From contig JAIQFS010000001.1 in assembly GCA_020073145.1 (NCBI GenBank), positions 331,110 through 395,109 of the forward strand: 64,000 nucleotides of DNA, in the 5' to 3' direction. Made by a program: the position numbers and the translations under genes. Shown here piece by piece: positions 17,978 to 26,199 of this stretch. The DNA is from Terriglobia bacterium. GTDB lineage: Bacteria; Acidobacteriota; Terriglobia; Bryobacterales; Bryobacteraceae. Each line of letters begins with the position of its first letter. Positions within the stretch are counted from its first letter, which is position 1. Under the pieces are notes generated by a model. That model did not search any database. It was not told the DNA's origin and saw nothing but the letters and a program-made list of their open reading frames with translations.

Positions 17978-19273
17978 CTATTCGTGTTCGGCCCGGATCT
18001 CCATCAGCACGAACGCCAGCTCCCGATGGTCGCCCGCCGGACGGTACTCCGGATCGCATTCCGCTTCCATCACAAACGTCTCTGCCAGCGGAACCTCGCA
18101 AGTCGCTTCCAGTTCGAACACGCCGCGTCCCACCGCCATCCATGCCGCCTCCGTGCCGTTGATCCGCACCGTCACCTCCGCCGATTCCGGCGCGTCATCC
18201 GCGCGCCAGCCCCGCAATCGCAGTGCCGTCACCGGGCGCAGTGGCTGGACCTTCAGTTCGATCCGCCGCCGGGTCCACCCGTCGGCGTACAGTCCCGTCG
18301 ATCCGCCCTGCTGCATCACGTATCCGGTCAGCGGCGCGCGGACCCGGTTTAGCAGGTCCTGCACGTAGGCAGCTTGCTCGGCCACCTGGCCGCTCTTCAC
18401 CAGTTCCAGGTTCTGGTAAAACTCCACCCACTTGTCCCGGCGATCGGCCGCGTGAACCAGGTACCGGCAGTCCTCTTCGCTGAGGACGTGTCCCGGCTCC
18501 ACCCACTCCGGCAACGGGCGTTGCACATAGAACGTGCTGTGCATTGGGGCCACTTCTTCGGCCGGCCTCTCCCGGGTATAGAGATAAATCGACACCGACT
18601 TCCGCGAGCGGTGCCGCTCCTCGGGCGGCAGCTCAATCCTCGGGAAGCCGTGCCACGAGTGTTCGTTCGTCTCAAACAACACTGCGGTGTTGAACCCCGG
18701 GTTGTACGCCCGGATCCGGTTCTCCGCTGGCTTCCGGGGATTCGAATGCAGCTCCAGCGCTCCGCCCCACTCCGCGCGCCAGCCTTTGTTGAGATACACA
18801 ATCAGATTCAAGCGCCGGTGCAGCCGCTGCGCCTGATCGTAGTTGAAATCCACGTGCGGATCCAGGTCCTGCCCGTGCAGGTTCTCGTGCGTTCCGCCGC
18901 CGTAAAGCTGCGGGTCGAAGATCAGATCCGGGATCCCGGTGATCTCCTCGATGACTCCCAAAAACGCCCGCGATTCGATCGCTTCGTAGAGTCGGCGGTA
19001 GACCGGGCCGATCTCCCGGATGCGCGTGTTCACGGCCTTGCCCCACACTCCGCCGTAAATCTCGTTTTTCGCCAGTTCCGGATTGAAGACGGGAAAGCCG
19101 GCCAGCAGTTCCTCCGCGAATTCCGGCTCGAAGAAACCGTCGATCGCCACGTGCCGGAAAGGCTCCGCCCGCAGAAAATTCTCGCGGTAGGCCTTCACCT
19201 TTTGCAGGACTCGTTGCGCGATCGGCGGCGCCGGATCGCCTCGCACCGATTGCGGTTCGGAGGCGTCACTCAT
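17978..19273 (-). CDS. 2OG-Fe(II) oxygenase with C-terminal beta domain
   Basis: 431 residues. Residues 35-240 form a prolyl-4-hydroxylase-like double-stranded beta helix. Iron ligands are His140 and Asp142 (DPHVDFNYD) with His208 (HSWHGFP), and the 2-oxoglutarate salt bridge is Arg224 in RKSVSIYLYTRE. Residues 330-430 are a separate beta-rich region with no family I recognise. The gene diverges from the methyltransferase-carrier protein-KAS operon, so a role in modifying a surface glycan or its acyl precursor is possible but not shown. Confidence 0.8.
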   Translation of the reverse strand: MSDASEPQSVRGDPAPPIAQRVLQKVKAYRENFLRAEPFRHVAIDGFFEPEFAEELLAGFPVFNPELAKNEIYGGVWGKAVNTRIREIGPVYRRLYEAIESRAFLGVIEEITGIPDLIFDPQLYGGGTHENLHGQDLDPHVDFNYDQAQRLHRRLNLIVYLNKGWRAEWGGALELHSNPRKPAENRIRAYNPGFNTAVLFETNEHSWHGFPRIELPPEERHRSRKSVSIYLYTRERPAEEVAPMHSTFYVQRPLPEWVEPGHVLSEEDCRYLVHAADRRDKWVEFYQNLELVKSGQVAEQAAYVQDLLNRVRAPLTGYVMQQGGSTGLYADGWTRRRIELKVQPLRPVTALRLRGWRADDAPESAEVTVRINGTEAAWMAVGRGVFELEATCEVPLAETFVMEAECDPEYRPAGDHRELAFVLMEIRAEHE

Positions 19274-19412
19274 CGGTCGCCCGCATCTCCACGCTCGTAT
19301 GGTAACCCGATCTCCGGCGACACGGAATCACGCGCCCGTCGGCCCAGCGGCTCAATCGCGTTAGAATACGTTCAGTGAAGCCCATTCTGGACCTCCAGGG
19401 ATTCGCAGTCGC

Positions 19413-20180
19413 ATGATCAAGAGCGCCGGCGCGCAGCAGCGCCTCAAAGAACTCGGCCCCTGGTTCTACGATTTTGATTTGGGAGAATTGGGCCACACCA
19501 CTTCGGAGCTGCCGGACGACGTGCGGCCCATTCACCAGACCCGTCTGGCCATGGTCGAACGCGTCGTCGACGAGCATTTTCGCGGCCGGATCCAGCAGGT
19601 TCGCTGCATTGATATCGGCTGCCACGAAGGATTTTACGCGGTCGCCATGGCCCGCAAGGGCATGCGGGAAGTGCGCGGCATCGATGTCCGCGCCGCCAGT
19701 CTCAACAAGGCCCGCTTCGTCGCCGACGCTCTGGCACTCCCCAACGTCACGTACGAGGAGCGCAACGTCGAGGAGATGCCTGCCGATACCGAGCCCTTCG
19801 ATCTGTGTCTGTTTCTGGGAGTCCTCTATCACCTGGAGAACCCGATCCGCAGTCTGCGCGCCATCAGCCGCATCACCAGGGAAGTCTGCATTGTCGAAAC
19901 TCAGGTCGTCGACGAAGTGGAAGGCGTCGCCGAATGGGGCGCGCGCGCCTGGACCCGCCCGTATCACGGCGTCCTCGCCTTGATCGACGAGTCCGGCGAG
20001 TTCTATAACCAGAATTCGGAAACCGGCGCGTCTCCCATCGCCACCTGTCCCTCCCCCAAGGCCCTCGACTTTATGCTCCGCCAGGCCGGCTTCCGCCGCA
20101 CCGAAATCGTGGAGCCGCCGGCCGGCGCCTATGAGCAGCACCGCCGCGGCAAGCGCGTGGTCTGCGCGGCCTACAAATGA
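19413..20180 (+). CDS. SAM-dependent methyltransferase
   Basis: 255 residues, class I Rossmann methyltransferase. The SAM-binding loop VRCIDIGCHEGFYAVAMAR (about residues 63-81), the acidic GIDVR end of strand 2 and FDLCLFLGVLYHLENP of strand 4 are clear; the latter resembles the CmoB/DUF1698 group. The stop overlaps the ATG of the carrier protein gene (ATGA), so it is the first gene of a coupled operon. The substrate may be a carrier-bound acyl group or a sugar; nothing in the sequence decides. Confidence 0.8.
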   Translation: MIKSAGAQQRLKELGPWFYDFDLGELGHTTSELPDDVRPIHQTRLAMVERVVDEHFRGRIQQVRCIDIGCHEGFYAVAMARKGMREVRGIDVRAASLNKARFVADALALPNVTYEERNVEEMPADTEPFDLCLFLGVLYHLENPIRSLRAISRITREVCIVETQVVDEVEGVAEWGARAWTRPYHGVLALIDESGEFYNQNSETGASPIATCPSPKALDFMLRQAGFRRTEIVEPPAGAYEQHRRGKRVVCAAYK

Positions 20181-20422
20181 CCGACGCCGAGAGGAGAACG
20201 GCCATTCGGGACATCGTGCGCCAATTCGCGGCCGAAGCCCGCGAGCCCGAGCCCACCGAGTCCCTCTTCGATTCTGGCCTGATCGATTCCTTTGTGCTCC
20301 CGCAGTTGGTGACGGCCCTCGAAGAGGCCTTCCATATCCGAATCCCCGATTCCGATTTGAATCCCCGCCAGTTCGAGTCGTTGGCGAGGATTGAGGCCTA
20401 TCTCTCCACCCGGGCGGAATAA
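20177..20422 (+). CDS. Acyl/D-alanyl carrier protein, DltC-like
   Basis: 81 residues. The phosphopantetheine attachment site is Ser38 in LFDSGLIDSFVLPQL. The pattern [LI]F..GL[LI]DSF, then a helix with EEAF and I.IP..DL.P..F, resembles DltC, the D-alanyl carrier of the teichoic acid pathway, more than the fatty-acid ACP (DSLDTVEL). The start overlaps the methyltransferase stop (ATGA) and the stop shares its last base with the next ATG (TAATG). I infer that it presents an activated acyl group to the downstream MBOAT enzyme. Confidence 0.85.
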   Translation: MTDAERRTAIRDIVRQFAAEAREPEPTESLFDSGLIDSFVLPQLVTALEEAFHIRIPDSDLNPRQFESLARIEAYLSTRAE

Positions 20423-21354
20423 TGGCCTTCATCGAGGCGTTTGCGTCGTACCTGCCCGAAAAGGTGGTGACCAACGCCGAACTCGCCGCCCGCCTGGACT
20501 GCGACCCCGCCTGGATTACCCGAGCCTCCGGCATTGAGCAGCGCCGCTATGCGGCGGACACCGAGAGCGTAGTGGATCTCGCCGTGGCCGCCGCCCAGGC
20601 GTGCTTGACCCGGGCCGCCCGCGCGCCTTCCGATGTCCAGTTGCTGGTCGTGGCCAGCGCATCGGACCCCACCCGATTCCCCGGCCCCGCTTCTCTCGTC
20701 GCGCACCGGCTCGGCCTGGAGCAGACGCCTGCGCTCGACGTTCCCGTGGCCAGTGCCGGCGGCCTGATCGGCATGATCTTGGGCAATGCTCTGGCGGATA
20801 CCTACTCCGTCGTGTTGGTGGTGGCGGCGGAAAAAATGTCGAGCCTCGCCCTGCGCGAGCCGCTTGATCCCAACGTCGCCATCCTCTTCGGGGATGGCGC
20901 CGGAGCCTGCCTCCTGAGTTCCGCCCGCGGCCGCGCCCGCATCGCCGATCACGTGCTGCATTCCGATGGCGCGTTCGCCGGCTCTCTCGCCTGGCGCGCC
21001 GATGGAACATTCTCGATGGATGGGCGCTCGGTGCTGTTACAGGCCTCCCGCAAGTTTCCGCGAGTCATCGCGGAGCTCCTGGAGCGTAACGCCTTAAACG
21101 CCTCCGAAGTGCCCGTCTTCTTGATGCACCAGGCCAACCAGAACCTGATGGATGCCACCGCGCGCGCGTTGGGGGTCCCTGCTCCCCGCTTTTTCTCGAA
21201 CATCCGCGCCTACGGCAATACGTCTTCGGCCTCCCTCTTCATCGCGGCCGCCGATTGGCAGCAGAGCGCGGGTTTCCAGAGCGGTGTTCCCGTGGTCTTC
21301 GCCGCCTTTGGCGCCGGCTTCCATTGGGGCGCTGTCCTCGCCCGCGGCCTCTAG
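20422..21354 (+). CDS. KASIII-like acyltransferase with Ser in place of catalytic Cys
   Basis: 310 residues, thiolase fold of the FabH (3-oxoacyl-ACP synthase III) type, with the usual length. The nucleophile position reads LDVPVASAGG: FabH has AACSG here, and codon 20752-20754 is AGT, so Cys is Ser111. The other catalytic residues, His236 in MHQANQN and Asn266 in YGNTSSAS, and the glycine-rich C-terminus FGAGFHWGAVL are intact. A Cys-to-Ser KASIII homologue is known from DpsC (daunorubicin starter unit), which acts as an acyltransferase. I infer acyl loading onto the adjacent carrier protein instead of decarboxylative condensation. Confidence 0.85.
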   Translation: MAFIEAFASYLPEKVVTNAELAARLDCDPAWITRASGIEQRRYAADTESVVDLAVAAAQACLTRAARAPSDVQLLVVASASDPTRFPGPASLVAHRLGLEQTPALDVPVASAGGLIGMILGNALADTYSVVLVVAAEKMSSLALREPLDPNVAILFGDGAGACLLSSARGRARIADHVLHSDGAFAGSLAWRADGTFSMDGRSVLLQASRKFPRVIAELLERNALNASEVPVFLMHQANQNLMDATARALGVPAPRFFSNIRAYGNTSSASLFIAAADWQQSAGFQSGVPVVFAAFGAGFHWGAVLARGL

Positions 21355-21371
21355 ATCCCTTGTAGGGCAGT

Positions 21372-21383
21372 CCGGCGCGCCGG
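21372..21383. repeat. 12-bp perfect palindrome CCGGCGCGCCGG
   Basis: It lies 18 bp after the KASIII-like stop in the 196-bp gap before the MBOAT gene. A possible -10 box (TAGAAT, 21433-21438) follows, so the MBOAT-SGNH pair may also have its own promoter. A role in termination or protein binding cannot be decided. Confidence 0.3.
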
Positions 21384-21550
21384 CAGCGGGTAGAAACGCC
21401 CGCCCCGAATTCGACCTCTGCCTCCGGTAGGCTAGAATAGCGTGCAGATGGCCAGTGCCGACCTGCTTGTGTGCGAAGACTCGCTTGCCCCTGCGTCTGC
21501 CTCTGCCCTCCAGCCCTTCGCTCGCTGTCACGATCGCCTGAAATTCGCTC

Positions 21551-22981
21551 ATGGTTTTCAATAGCTACGAGTTTGTCCTGGAGTTCCTGCCGGTCGCCTG
21601 CGTCGTCTATTTCCTTCTCGCCCGGTCCCCGCGCTGGGGCACCTGGTGGCTGGTGGTCGCCTCCCTGTTCTTCTACGCCTATCACCGCTCCGGAGGCCTC
21701 TGGCTCCTGATCGCCAGCGTCCTGTTCAACTACGGAATCTCGTTGCTGCTGCATCGCGCGGACCGCCGAAAGCGCTACTTGGTGGCCGGTGTGCTGGTCA
21801 ATCTCCTGCTCCTCAGTCTCTTCAAATACCGGCCGATCCTCGCCAACCTCGCCGCGCCCAATCAGCCCTGGTTCTCTTTGCTTTCGCAGGCCGCCTTCCC
21901 GCTCGGCATCTCTTTCTTTACGTTCTCCCAGATCTCCTACCTGGTCGACACCTATCGCGGCCAGGATCGCCCCGCCGGCTTGCGCAACTACGCCCTCTTC
22001 GTCACCTTCTTCCCGCACCTGCTTTCCGGCCCCATCCTCCGCCATCGGGATATGATCCCGCAGTTCGACAGCCTGCTCCGCCGTCGTCCGCTTCCCCGCT
22101 ATCTCGCCCGCGGCGCCGCCCTCATCGTCATCGGGCTCGTCAAGAAAGTTTGGATCGCCGATCCCCTGGCGCCTCTGGTGGCCAGGGCCTTCGACTCCAC
22201 CGGCCCCCTCGATCCCGGCGTCGCCTGGCTGGGAACGCTGGCGTACACCTTCCAGCTCTACAACGATTTCAGCGGGTACGCCGACATCGCCGTCGGCGTC
22301 GCCTTCCTCTTCAATATCCGCATTCCCGAAAACTTTCGTGCCCCCTACCGCTCCACGTCCATTCAGGAGTTTTGGCGGCGCTGGCACATCTCCCTCTCCA
22401 ACTGGTTGCGCGACTATGTCTACTTTGCACTTCCCGGCGTGCGCTCCAAATGGAAGTTCGTCCCCTACTTGAACGCCGTCATCACCATGGCCGTCTGCGG
22501 CCTGTGGCATGGCGCCGGATGGACGTTTCTGGTGTGGGGCCTCCTTCATGGCTTCGCCGTGGCCGCCTGCGCGTTCTGGCGTCGCCTGCGCTGGCGCATG
22601 CCCAATGTTCTGGGCTGGGCACTCACCTTTACCTTCGTCATGCTGAGCTGGGTCGTGTTTCGAGCCTCCGACCTGGCGGCCTCGGTCCGTGTGTTCCGCT
22701 CCCTGTTCTCGGCCGTTCCCTGGACTCCTTTGATGGCCTGGTGGCGCGCTTCCGGACTCGCGCTGGTGCAAAGGCCTCTGTCCGATTGGTCTCTCGACAC
22801 CGATTTCGGCCGCCTCGTCCTCCTGGTCGCCGTGCTCCTTGTGGCCGTGCCTTCCTACAGCTTCCTCCTCGTGCGCAGGATGAAGCCCAGTCCCTGGACG
22901 GCCTGCCTCGGCGCTGTGCTTCTGACCGCCTGTGTCCTGCGTTTTTCCTCCGTCACCCATTTCCTCTACTACTTCTTTTGA
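21551..22981 (+). CDS. MBOAT membrane O-acyltransferase (AlgI/DltB-like)
   Basis: 476 residues with about eleven membrane helices. The opening MVFNSYEFVLEFLPV, PLGISFFTFSQISYLVD, QLYNDFSGYADIA, FWRRWHISLSNWLRDYVYF (His279) and GLWHGAGWTF (invariant His320) are the MBOAT hallmarks of AlgI, PatA and DltB. These enzymes take an acyl group from a cytoplasmic donor and pass it to an extracytoplasmic acceptor. Downstream, 3 bp away, is an SGNH-type protein, the normal AlgX/AlgJ or DltD partner. Upstream, a DltC-like carrier protein offers a plausible donor. Confidence 0.92.
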   Translation: MVFNSYEFVLEFLPVACVVYFLLARSPRWGTWWLVVASLFFYAYHRSGGLWLLIASVLFNYGISLLLHRADRRKRYLVAGVLVNLLLLSLFKYRPILANLAAPNQPWFSLLSQAAFPLGISFFTFSQISYLVDTYRGQDRPAGLRNYALFVTFFPHLLSGPILRHRDMIPQFDSLLRRRPLPRYLARGAALIVIGLVKKVWIADPLAPLVARAFDSTGPLDPGVAWLGTLAYTFQLYNDFSGYADIAVGVAFLFNIRIPENFRAPYRSTSIQEFWRRWHISLSNWLRDYVYFALPGVRSKWKFVPYLNAVITMAVCGLWHGAGWTFLVWGLLHGFAVAACAFWRRLRWRMPNVLGWALTFTFVMLSWVVFRASDLAASVRVFRSLFSAVPWTPLMAWWRASGLALVQRPLSDWSLDTDFGRLVLLVAVLLVAVPSYSFLLVRRMKPSPWTACLGAVLLTACVLRFSSVTHFLYYFF

Positions 22982-22984
22982 TCC

Positions 22985-24115
22985 ATGCGATCTCTCACCA
23001 GTTCGAGGAAGTGGTGGCGTTGGTGCCGGTGGCTCGGCGCTGCCAGTTTGTTTCTCATGGGATGCGCCGCCGGCTTTACCCTGTGGATCGATCCCTACCA
23101 GGTCTATCACCCGGTCCGCGGCGGGCATCCTCGCTTCAACCGCTACTTGCAGCGGTACTTCGTTCCCGGCCTCGCGCGCCACGGCGATTACCAGATCGCG
23201 CTCGCCGGAACCTCCATGCTGGAAAATATCGCCAACAGCTCCGTCGAGCGCTTGTGCGGCGCTCCCGCCGTCAACCTCTGCATGAACGGCGCATCCATCC
23301 ACGAAGAGACTCTGGCCTTGCGGCTCGTGCTCCAGCACCCCGGCACCACGACCGCCATCCTCACCATGGACTACAATTCGTTATCCGGAGGCGCCACGGA
23401 TCCCGTCGTGGGAAGCAACAATGTCTTCCCGGCCTATTTGTACGACGATTCGATCCTCGACAAGTTTCCCTACCTTCTTTCCTTCGATTCCCTCTGGACC
23501 GCCTACCGGCTTCGATACAGGCCCGCCCTGCCGGAAGAGACGCTCAACGCCGACTTTCCGTGGAAATTTCCCGACACCGCCGTATTCAGCGCCTCGACCG
23601 CCGTCAAGGGCATCGATCCCGCCAACATCAACCGCTCCTTCGGCCTTCCCAATCTCAAGTTGGAACTGCTCCAATCGGCATTTGCCGCCAATATGTTCCC
23701 CTTGCTGGCCAACAATAAGAGCGTCCGGATTCACTTCGTGTTCCCGCCCTATTCCATCCTGGTCTGGCACGATTTCGCGCAACGCTCGCAGATCGCGACT
23801 TACTTCGCTTTCAAAAAATGGCTGATTGAGCAATCCGAACGCTTCGGCAATTTCGACGTGGTCGACTATCAGGACCGCGCCGGCATCATCACCAATCTCT
23901 CGCTCTACGCCGATATCTATCACTACAACGAGGAGATCCTAGAGCGCGTCGTGCGCAGCGCCTGCGTCGGTGATGCGCGGCTGACCCGCGACAACTTCGA
24001 CGCTCGCACCGAAAGTCTCCTCCACTTGGTGAATTCTACGAACCCGGCCGACATCGTACGCCAGGCCTTAGGCGATGGAGCGAAATCGGTGGCAGCGCCG
24101 GCGGCCCGGCCTTGA
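22985..24115 (+). CDS. Membrane-anchored SGNH-like acyl transfer partner
   Basis: 376 residues. One N-terminal transmembrane helix (about 17-33) exports the rest. SGNH signatures are LAGTSMLENI with the probable nucleophile Ser77 (GTS block), NGASIHE near residue 101 and the C-terminal Asp310-x-x-His313 dyad in YADIYHYNEE. The arrangement equals DltD or AlgX/AlgJ, which complete acyl transfer onto the polymer outside the membrane. The gene directly follows the MBOAT gene, so I assign the two to one system; the polymer is unknown. Confidence 0.75.
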   Translation: MRSLTSSRKWWRWCRWLGAASLFLMGCAAGFTLWIDPYQVYHPVRGGHPRFNRYLQRYFVPGLARHGDYQIALAGTSMLENIANSSVERLCGAPAVNLCMNGASIHEETLALRLVLQHPGTTTAILTMDYNSLSGGATDPVVGSNNVFPAYLYDDSILDKFPYLLSFDSLWTAYRLRYRPALPEETLNADFPWKFPDTAVFSASTAVKGIDPANINRSFGLPNLKLELLQSAFAANMFPLLANNKSVRIHFVFPPYSILVWHDFAQRSQIATYFAFKKWLIEQSERFGNFDVVDYQDRAGIITNLSLYADIYHYNEEILERVVRSACVGDARLTRDNFDARTESLLHLVNSTNPADIVRQALGDGAKSVAAPAARP

Positions 24116-24219
24116 ACCTGCCGTCTCGTCCAGACGAGGTCGCCCGCTACGCCCGGGATCGGCACGGCTTGCCTCTACCCAGCTACACTGAGCTCAGGAC
24201 TCTCCATGGAGCACGCTGA

Positions 24220-24675
24220 ATGACGGCGATGAGGCTCGCTTGCCTGATGCTCGCTTGCCTGCCTCTGTTCGCCCAGACGTCCGGAGTATTGCCGGTTACC
24301 AAAGCCCCCGGCGACGAGGTGACGTTGGAAGTCTCCGCTACCTCGCAGCCGGCAAATGCGCCCATCGTCTTGAAATGGGACGTGATCTTCCCAGCGCAAG
24401 TAATGGATCTGGAAACCGTCGATCCCGGCAGCGCCGCAACCCATTCTGGCAAATCGCTTCAGTGCACGGCTCGGAAGCCATACCTCTATGCCTGTGTGCT
24501 CTCCGGAGGGCAGAATCCGATCGAAAACGGTCTGATCGTGACCTATCGTTTCAAAATCAAGTCCACCGCCCCTGCTGGGTCAACGACCCTCAGGGTCGAA
24601 AACGCCGAGTCTACGACGGCGGATTCGAAAAAGTGGACCTTGAACCCCACCGGGACGATTGTCATCGTCCGCTAG
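24220..24675 (+). CDS. Secreted cohesin-like domain protein
   Basis: 151 residues with signal peptide (MRLACLMLACLPLFAQ; an in-frame ATG at 24229 is an equal candidate start). The mature part looks like one cohesin/CBM-type beta sandwich: APGDEVTLEVSA, VLKWDVIFPAQVMDLE, GLIVTYRFKIKSTAPAGSTTL and a closing TGTIVIV strand, with Cys in CTARKPYLYAC that may form a disulfide. Such single domains in Acidobacteria are of unknown role, probably protein-protein or protein-glycan contact. A weak promoter-like TACACT lies at 24184-24189. Confidence 0.6.
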   Translation: MTAMRLACLMLACLPLFAQTSGVLPVTKAPGDEVTLEVSATSQPANAPIVLKWDVIFPAQVMDLETVDPGSAATHSGKSLQCTARKPYLYACVLSGGQNPIENGLIVTYRFKIKSTAPAGSTTLRVENAESTTADSKKWTLNPTGTIVIVR

Positions 24676-24738
24676 TCCGGACCTTACTCATGACTTCGCC
24701 GGAGCCCGCGTGTTGCCGTGGTCCCGGTCCGCCCTTCT

Positions 24739-26034
24739 CTATGGCAGCCGGCCCTCGGCCTGTCCTGGAACCACTCGCGCGCTGACCGCGCAGGGGAGTT
24801 GTAGATAGCCGTACACCGGTTTCTCGCCCGCCAGCACGTCGAGCGTCACCGCCCGCTCCACACGGTCGCACATCCGGTACTCCGTCAGGTCGCCGTCGGC
24901 GATGGCGGCGGTAAACGTGTACCGGTCCGGCGCCAGTTCTGGCAGTTTCAGATGGAAGTCAAAGGTGCGGATCTCGCCCGGCGCCAGCGGAGCGACCGGA
25001 ATATTCAACCGCGCCGTATTCGTCCCCGAAAGGTCGATTCCCTGCTCGGTGTGCAGGAGCAGGCCTACGATCGGCCACTCGATCGGCTGCTTCGCCTGCA
25101 GGCTCACCCGCACCACAATCTCCGCCGGCGTTCGCACCGTGTCCATTGAACGTCCATCGCTATCGGTGACCGCCACTCCCAGTACTTCGGCGCGGCGATC
25201 GCCATAGCGTTGCACGCCCGCCGGCAGGCCGATGATCACTTCCGGGGGTGCTTCGGGAGTCCGATGTTCCTGGAACTCGGCCGCCTGGCGTTGATGCCAC
25301 CGCTGCGAATCCTTTTCGAGCAGCGCGGCCTGATACCGGTGCGCGACGTCGGTCACATCGCCCAGTTCGCGCATCCGCCCGCCCTCCAGCCACAGCGCCC
25401 GATGGCCGAGTGCCTTGATTTCCGAAACATCGTGGGTCACGTACACCACCGTCACGCCCTGCGATCGCAGCTCGTGAATCTTGCGCATGCACCGGTGCCG
25501 GAAATAGATGTCCCCCACCGCCAGCGCCTCGTCCACCACCAGAATCTCCGGGTGCAGGTGAACTGCCAGTGCAAACCCCAGCCGCACAACCATTCCGCTC
25601 GAGTACGTTTTCACCGGCTGGTCGATATACGAACCGATCTCGGCAAAATCCAGAATGCCGGCCAGGCTCTGCTCTACTTCCCGCGGCGCCAGCCCGAGAA
25701 TCGCGCCGTTCAAAAACAGGTTCTGCCGTCCCGTGAACTCCGGATTGAATCCCGCGCCCAGCTCCAGCAGGGCCGTCAGTCGGCCATGGACAGCAATGTT
25801 GCCCAACGTGGGTTCCACAATCCCCGCGATCAGCTTGAGCAGTGTGCTCTTCCCCGATCCGTTCTCCCCCACGATGCAGAACGTCTCGCCTTTTTTGATT
25901 TCGAGCGTCACATCCCGCAGCGCCCAGTGCTCCCGAAACCGCCGCCGGCGTCCCAGCGTCAGCGCTTCTTTCAGCCGGTCGGCGGGATGTTGATACAACT
26001 TGTACATCTTCGAGACGCCGTCGACCTCGATCAT
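24739..26034 (-). CDS. Polysaccharide ABC exporter ATPase, Wzt-like
   Basis: 431 residues from the ATG at 26034. Residues 1-240 are the ATPase: Walker A GENGSGKST, signature YSSGM, Walker B ILVVDEAL and the switch VTHD. The H-loop region and GAGFNPEFTGRQNLFLNG are typical of the O-antigen/teichoic acid exporter (Wzt/TagH) class. Residues 290-431 form a Wzt C-terminal carbohydrate-recognition beta sandwich (VAVTDSDGRSMD, GLLLHTEQGIDLSGTNT). The usual permease partner Wzm is not adjacent, so the partner must lie elsewhere. Longer frames upstream lack conserved sequence. Confidence 0.88.
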   Translation of the reverse strand: MIEVDGVSKMYKLYQHPADRLKEALTLGRRRRFREHWALRDVTLEIKKGETFCIVGENGSGKSTLLKLIAGIVEPTLGNIAVHGRLTALLELGAGFNPEFTGRQNLFLNGAILGLAPREVEQSLAGILDFAEIGSYIDQPVKTYSSGMVVRLGFALAVHLHPEILVVDEALAVGDIYFRHRCMRKIHELRSQGVTVVYVTHDVSEIKALGHRALWLEGGRMRELGDVTDVAHRYQAALLEKDSQRWHQRQAAEFQEHRTPEAPPEVIIGLPAGVQRYGDRRAEVLGVAVTDSDGRSMDTVRTPAEIVVRVSLQAKQPIEWPIVGLLLHTEQGIDLSGTNTARLNIPVAPLAPGEIRTFDFHLKLPELAPDRYTFTAAIADGDLTEYRMCDRVERAVTLDVLAGEKPVYGYLQLPCAVSARVVPGQAEGRLP

Positions 26035-26199
26035 GCTACCGATGGTAGCACCGCCCGCCGCAGGAACCCTCTGCAGATCAACCGCGCGCCTACAACGGCG
26101 CCTGTCCTGTCTCTTCAGCCGCGGTCCTTCAGGGCGCGGGCCCGCCTTACGGATATTCGGACAGCCGGCCAACGCGCCGCTCCGCGCGATAATGTGGCT

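Noticed and set aside
21448..21564. Short plus-strand frame between the KASIII-like and MBOAT genes
   Set aside because: 38 codons with low-complexity Ala/Ser sequence, no ribosome site, and it runs into the MBOAT start.
21239..23338. 699-residue frame on the minus strand opposite the MBOAT and SGNH genes
   Set aside because: Low-complexity Gly/Glu/Arg composition without domains; the plus strand carries complete families. GC-rich codon bias opens antisense frames.
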